Shown here: positions 60,253 to 64,000 of the stretch, in pieces
Numbering within the stretch: the first letter of the stretch is position 1
Layout of the letters: the number at the start of each line of letters is the position of its first letter
Source: Oscillospiraceae bacterium
GTDB lineage: Bacteria > Bacillota > Clostridia > Oscillospirales > Acutalibacteraceae
NCBI GenBank assembly: GCA_902774035.1
Contig: CACYHA010000011.1
Span: 33,724-97,723 of the forward strand
Reading direction: 5' to 3'
Length of the DNA: 64,000 nucleotides
Made by a program: the position numbers and the translations under genes
The notes under the pieces: generated by a model
What the model saw: the letters and a program-made list of their open reading frames with translations, nothing else
Told to the model about the DNA's origin: nothing
The model's database searches: none

Positions 60253-60301
60253 CTGTCCACTGCCCACTGTTCGCTGCCCACTGTTCACTGCCCACTGTCC
60301 A
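60253..60301. repeat. Heptanucleotide tandem array, seven units
   Basis: CTGYYCA units in perfect register, alternating CTGTTCA/CTGTCCA and CTGCCCA. It ends 12 bases before the ribosome site of the fucosidase gene. No clear inverted partner was found on the other side of the gap. Confidence 0.75.
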
Positions 60302-60324
60302 CTCTTCTCCAAGGAGGCTCTGCC

Positions 60325-61542
60325 ATGCACTCCGTCAAACCGGAACAACGCGACTTTTTGAACTGGGAATTCGGCCTGTTTTTTCATTTCGGGATCCGTA
60401 CCTTCTATGAGGGTCACACCGACTGGGACGAAAAGCCCATGCCGCTCGAAGGCTTTTTGCCGACGGCGCTGGACTGCGAGGACTGGCTGAAAACCGCCCG
60501 GGACACCGGGGCACGCTACGCCGTGTTCGTGTGCAAGCACCACGACGGCTTTGCCAACTGGCCCTCGGCGCATACGGACTATTCCGTGAAAAACACCCCG
60601 TGGAGGAACGGAACGGGCGACGTTGTGCGCGCGTTCACCGACGCCTGCCGCAAGTTCGGGCTGAAAATCGGCCTGTATTATTCCCCGGCGCAGTTCGGCT
60701 CGGTCAAAATGGACGCCAAAAGCTATGACGATTACTTCATCGCGCAGATCAGCGAACTGCTGACGAACTACGGGAAGATCGACTATCTCTGGTTCGACGG
60801 CTGCGGCAGTGAAGGCCACCGCTACGACACAGAGCGCATCGTCCGCGCGATCCGGACCCTGCAGCCGCAGATTTTGCTGTTCAACATGTGGGACCCCGAC
60901 ACGCGCTGGATCGGCAACGAATCCGGCGTGGCCGACAGCCCGAATCCGCTGGTGGCGGATGCGGTGGATGTCTCCGTTCAGACACAGGAAAAAGACGCGC
61001 GCAAAACGGCACGGTTCCTTCCGGCGGAGTGCGACTGCCGCATCCGCGAGACCTCCTGGTTTTTCAGCGACAGCGACGCAGACACCGTCAAATCGCTCGA
61101 CGAGCTGATGGGGCTTTATTACTATTCCGTCGGCCGCGGGGCGAATCTTCTGCTCAACGTCAGCCCCGACCGCCGGGGTCTGTTGCCGGAACGCGACAAG
61201 GCGGCGCTTTTGCAGTTCGGCCAAACGGTGAAAAAACTGTTTTCCGACCCGATTTTCTGCGAAAGCGAACAGGCCGGCGCCGCGCTGACCCTGCGCTTCC
61301 CGGTACAGCCCGTCAATCACCTTGTGCTTATGGAAGAGATCACCGGGGCGGACGCGATCGAAGCGTTCACCGTGAAAGCGCATCCATACCCTTATGGCGC
61401 GCCGATTGCGGTCTTTCGCGGAACAACCGTCGGCCACAAGGCGATCTGCCCGTTTCCGACGATCCGCACCGGAACGCTGGAGGTGGTTTTTGACCGGGCG
61501 GCTCCGGTCAAAGGGCGCGTGTTTTATCTTCCGCGGTTTTGA
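60325..61542 (+). CDS. GH29 alpha-L-fucosidase
   Basis: Releases L-fucose from glycans; 405 residues, no signal peptide, so it acts in the cytoplasm on imported oligosaccharides. Motifs: NWEFGLFFHFGI (~13), YAVFVCKHHDGFANWPS (~65-81), the nucleophile Asp in YLWFDGCGS (~155), TSWFFS (~240) and GANLLLNVSPDRRGLLP (~272). The catalytic barrel is complete; the C-terminal beta-sandwich is short. ATG at 60325 after AAGGAGG. Monocistronic. Suggests use of mucin- or milk-type glycans (inference). Confidence 0.88.
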   Translation: MHSVKPEQRDFLNWEFGLFFHFGIRTFYEGHTDWDEKPMPLEGFLPTALDCEDWLKTARDTGARYAVFVCKHHDGFANWPSAHTDYSVKNTPWRNGTGDVVRAFTDACRKFGLKIGLYYSPAQFGSVKMDAKSYDDYFIAQISELLTNYGKIDYLWFDGCGSEGHRYDTERIVRAIRTLQPQILLFNMWDPDTRWIGNESGVADSPNPLVADAVDVSVQTQEKDARKTARFLPAECDCRIRETSWFFSDSDADTVKSLDELMGLYYYSVGRGANLLLNVSPDRRGLLPERDKAALLQFGQTVKKLFSDPIFCESEQAGAALTLRFPVQPVNHLVLMEEITGADAIEAFTVKAHPYPYGAPIAVFRGTTVGHKAICPFPTIRTGTLEVVFDRAAPVKGRVFYLPRF

Positions 61543-61562
61543 TTTTTGAAAATCGCACGTCA

Positions 61563-61602
61563 GAAAACAAGAGAAAACGAGAGAAAACAAAAGAAAATCA
61601 AA
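61563..61602. repeat. 10-bp phased A-tracts upstream of the rplM promoter
   Basis: Four units of ten bases (GAAAACAAGA type) put A4 tracts at 61564, 61574, 61584 and 61594; longer A-runs follow at 61621 and 61630, close to the -35 box at 61641. Such phasing bends DNA and can act like an UP element. Confidence 0.65.
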
Positions 61603-61640
61603 GCATTAAAAATCTAAATTAAAAAAATCAAAAAATCCTA

Positions 61641-61669
61641 TTGACAACGGGGTTCCTTTGTGCTATACT
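61641..61669 (+). promoter_or_regulatory. Promoter of rplM-rpsI
   Basis: Consensus -35 TTGACA (61641-61646), 17-base spacer, -10 TATACT (61664-61669) with extended TGC. The strongest promoter in the window. Confidence 0.85.
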
Positions 61670-61722
61670 ACCCGAGCAATTTGAGTAGAACGTAAAAAAA
61701 CTATGTAAGGGAGGAACCCACT
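61670..61722 (+). promoter_or_regulatory. Possible L13 leader of rplM
   Basis: The ~50-base leader has GAGCAATTTGAGTAGAACGT, and a small ACGT/ATGT stem before the ribosome site; this resembles the Firmicute L13 leader, to which L13 binds to repress its own operon. Recognised by memory of the motif only. Confidence 0.45.
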
Positions 61723-62151
61723 ATGTCTACTTATATGCCCAAAGCCGGCGACATCAGCCGCAAATGGTATGTGATTGACGCCGAAGGCAAGACGCTCGGT
61801 CATGTGGCCGCCAAGGCTGCCGAGCTGCTCAGAGGCAAGCACAAGCCCACCTTCGTTCCGCACATGGACTGCGGCGATCATGTGATCATCATCAACGCTG
61901 ACAAAGTCGTTCTGACCGGCAAAAAGCTCGACCAGAAAATGTACTATCACCACACCGGCTACATCGGCAACATGAAGAAGGTCAAGTACAGCACGCTCAT
62001 GGCCAAGAAACCGGAATTCGTGATGACCAAGGCTGTCAAGGGCATGATCCCCGACACCACGCTCGGCCGTCAGGCTCTGACCAGACTGCGCGTTTACGCG
62101 GGCGGCGAACACAACCACGCGGCACAAAAGCCGGAAACGATTGAACTTTAA
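61723..62151 (+). CDS. rplM: 50S ribosomal protein L13
   Basis: 142 residues, an early 50S assembly protein. Typical stretches: [30 protein letters not shown] (start), [19 protein letters not shown] (~50), [12 protein letters not shown] and [16 protein letters not shown] (~104). ATG at 61723 after AGGGAGG. First gene of the rplM-rpsI operon. Confidence 0.97.
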   Translation: MSTYMPKAGDISRKWYVIDAEGKTLGHVAAKAAELLRGKHKPTFVPHMDCGDHVIIINADKVVLTGKKLDQKMYYHHTGYIGNMKKVKYSTLMAKKPEFVMTKAVKGMIPDTTLGRQALTRLRVYAGGEHNHAAQKPETIEL

Positions 62152-62168
62152 GAGGGAGGTAACGCATC

Positions 62169-62567
62169 ATGTATGAAACAACACCGTTCTTCTACGGCAC
62201 CGGCCGCAGAAAAAAATCCATCGCAAGAGTTCGCGTTTATGCCGGCAGCGGCAAGATCATCATCAACGGCCGCGAGATCGACGATTATTTCGGCCTTGAA
62301 ACGCTGAAGCTGATCGTCCGCCAGCCCCTCGCTCTCACCGGTCTGACCGACAAATTCGACATCGTCTGCCGCGTCACCGGCGGCGGCGTGACCGGTCAGG
62401 CAGGCGCCATCCGTCACGGTCTTGCAAGAGCCCTTCTTCAGTATGACGAGGCGCTGCGTCCGGCGCTCAAGAAGGCCGGCCTTCTGACCCGCGACCCGAG
62501 AATGAAAGAGAGAAAGAAATACGGTCTCAAAGGCGCTCGCCGTGCACCGCAGTTCTCCAAGAGATAA
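62169..62567 (+). CDS. rpsI: 30S ribosomal protein S9
   Basis: 132 residues; its C-terminal tail reaches the P-site tRNA. Typical stretches: [27 protein letters not shown] (~9-35), [21 protein letters not shown] (~75) and the basic tail [20 protein letters not shown]. Starts 17 bases behind rplM; ends before the terminator at 62584. Confidence 0.97.
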   Translation: MYETTPFFYGTGRRKKSIARVRVYAGSGKIIINGREIDDYFGLETLKLIVRQPLALTGLTDKFDIVCRVTGGGVTGQAGAIRHGLARALLQYDEALRPALKKAGLLTRDPRMKERKKYGLKGARRAPQFSKR

Positions 62568-62583
62568 CAATTTGCTGTTTCTC

Positions 62584-62617
62584 CAACCTCGTCCGTTTGG
62601 GCGGGGTTGTTTTTTTG
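62584..62617 (+). terminator. Terminator of rplM-rpsI
   Basis: 11-bp stem with three GT pairs (62584-62594 with 62599-62609), GTTT loop, run of eight T. Confidence 0.88.
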
Positions 62618-63041
62618 CCTTCAAACTGCGGATCCTCGCGGCACAGTCACTGCTCTCGCCGCTAAATCAGTCCAACGGACTGTTTCCTTCACGCCGCAAC
62701 CCGGTTCCCGGAAGCGATCACGGTTCCTTCAAAACGCGCAAAAGCCCACGGAAGCGGGCAGCTTCGGGGGGCTTCTTTCGGTGTCTTCAGGCGTTGAAAA
62801 AGGGTCCGCTGCAAAACAGACGATGCAAAGACATCCACAAAAGAAGACGCTTTCACAGATCGTCGCTGCCGAAAGCGTCTTTTCTTTAGATTCCGACCCG
62901 GATTCTTTGCGCAAACTGCTGTCGGATCTCTGCATTGCGGCAGAGTCTTTCATTGCGGTCGGGATTTGACGGGACACGGCATAGCTCAACCGGCGTATAT
63001 ACCGATCCCGTGCGGTTTTCTCTGTTTTCTGATGATTGATG
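62618..63041. other. Intergenic region with one terminator-like hairpin
   Basis: An 11-bp perfect stem (62844-62854 with 62871-62881) with T-runs on both sides may end the leftward acyltransferase transcript. Apart from it no gene with a ribosome site is seen; the minus-strand frame reaching 62729 is only the shifted read-through of the right-edge gene. Confidence 0.55.
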
Positions 63042-64000
63042 TTATAACCTGACGTTTGCCTGTTCAAAAACAGTGACCTGCGTTTCCTTGATGTCCATGC
63101 CGAATTCTTTGCAGATGCGAAGGAACGGTAATTCTCGCACACGTCAAGGATCAGCGTTCCGTTCAGATCCGCCGCCGCCATCACGCAGTATCCGATATCC
63201 GGCCAGGAACGAAAATTGAAATCCAAAAGATGGCGTTTGACCTCGTCGGAAAAGGGAACTCTTCCGAGATAGGTGAACGCGGTATTGTTCATCGTTTTCT
63301 TCAGGATCTTCGCCACATTTTTCATGACCGCTTTCTGTAAAGCGAGCGGGCGCATTTTATATAAAAAGTCGGTGGAATCGATCATCTGTGTGCACGACCA
63401 GATGATGTTTTCCGGCTGCACATATAAATCAAGCATTGCTCTGTAGACCGTGCCGAGCTTCGGCAGATCGTAGGAATCAAACTTGTCCTGATAGGTGATC
63501 AGCTTCATATTCATAAAGTTGTGCATGGTGTCCATCTGCATCGGCGCGCGGCAATCCACCATGATGTTGCAGGAAACGTTGCGGTTTTTCGCTTTGACCG
63601 GCAGATGCTCGCGGATCGCCCGGCAAAACAGCGGCACAAGGATGGCGGTCGGCGTCGCGTCGCTTTTTTTCGCAACACGCAGTACGTCGGCGGTCTGCAC
63701 TTTCAAAACGTGACTTGTGCATTTATATCCGTTTTTGATCGACTTCATATCTCTTGCATGAAAGCCGTTCGGCTGTTTGATCTGTCCGAGGGGCTTTACG
63801 CTCTGATCGTAAACGCTTTCATAGCCGAGCGCCAACGGGAACTCCGCCGGAACCGCTGGCAGTTCCACGCTGAAATAGGCGTCCAGGATGGTAGAGAAAA
63901 AGCGGATGGCTCCTCTTCCGTCCGTGACGGCATGGCACCATTCCAGCGAAACGGTGTTTTCATCGTAGCAGATCTGAAACAGATAGCCGTTGGTGTTTTT
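63042..64000 (-). pseudogene. Condensation/alcohol acetyltransferase-like gene, frameshifted near its 3' end (runs off the right edge)
   Basis: Reading leftwards from the edge, the frame contains WCHAVTDGRGAIRFF (63906-63950), the H-x-x-x-D-G motif of the CoA-dependent acyltransferase/condensation fold, and later SCNIMVDCRAP, FMNMKLITY and YLGRVPFSD, the typical second half of such proteins. About 310 codons are in the window. Near 63110-63135 the frame shifts: the natural end (LRICKEFGMDIKETQ ... stop at 63042-63044) is in another frame, and the open frame runs on to 62729 with Cys/Arg-rich nonsense. It is either a young pseudogene or a sequencing error. Family members acylate alcohols, sugars or polyketides. 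Confidence 0.7.

Overview
The window reads like a chromosomal segment of a GC-rich Gram-positive anaerobe of the Clostridia, most likely Oscillospiraceae/Ruminococcaceae-like (inference). The signs are strong AGGAGG-type ribosome sites, sigma-A promoters with 17-base spacers, the Firmicute orders rimP-nusA-rnpM-ylxQ-infB-rbfA-nrnA-truB-ribF and mreBCD-mrdA-minD-mgsA, split transketolase subunits, a CotH kinase, and no outer-membrane or respiratory genes. No rRNA, tRNA, CRISPR array or intact mobile element was seen.

Layout. 1-4786 (minus): ECF sigma factor, a membrane protein that is probably its regulator, and three BspA-type leucine-rich-repeat secreted proteins, the last cut by the window edge. 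4934-5152: a promoter-structured RNA-terminator unit without an ORF. 5331-9421 (plus): gltX, glnS and a membrane protein, followed by a perfect GC-rich cloverleaf palindrome. 9728-14221: AI-2E-type exporter (minus), then homoserine dehydrogenase, aspartokinase and a lipoprotein. 14459-20012: large TPM-domain secreted repeat protein (minus), then murA, walJ and rlmH. 20165-25355: CotH-type secreted kinase with a 53-residue gene behind it, GH25 lysozyme, secreted metallophosphoesterase. 25600-26840: AT-rich remnant of phage head genes. 26901-36678: sugar isomerase-like gene and a divergent pair of operons (SCP2-like proteins, split transketolase and class III aminotransferase leftwards; flavin reductase, polyprenyl-phosphate sugar transferase and SDR rightwards) that looks like an uncharacterised lipid/glycan pathway. 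36700-47165: CPBP protease, tadA and the rimP-to-ribF translation operon. 47192-55438: zinc-ribbon membrane protein and the cell-shape operon mreB-mreC-mreD-mrdA-minD, then mgsA. 55540-62567: secreted phosphatase, hisS, aspS, GH29 fucosidase, rplM-rpsI. Right edge: a frameshifted condensation/acyltransferase-like gene.

The most unusual signal is not a gene. Many gene junctions carry tandem arrays of degenerate 7-base units, usually directly after a stop codon or before the next ribosome site. In four places (14221-14404, 18505-18715, 44416-44608, 51866-52099) two arrays face each other in inverted orientation around a core of about 135 bases. The 7-mer differs from element to element but agrees between the two arms of one element, which suggests that the arms are copied from each other. 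One of these elements lies beside a damaged 3' end of nrnA.
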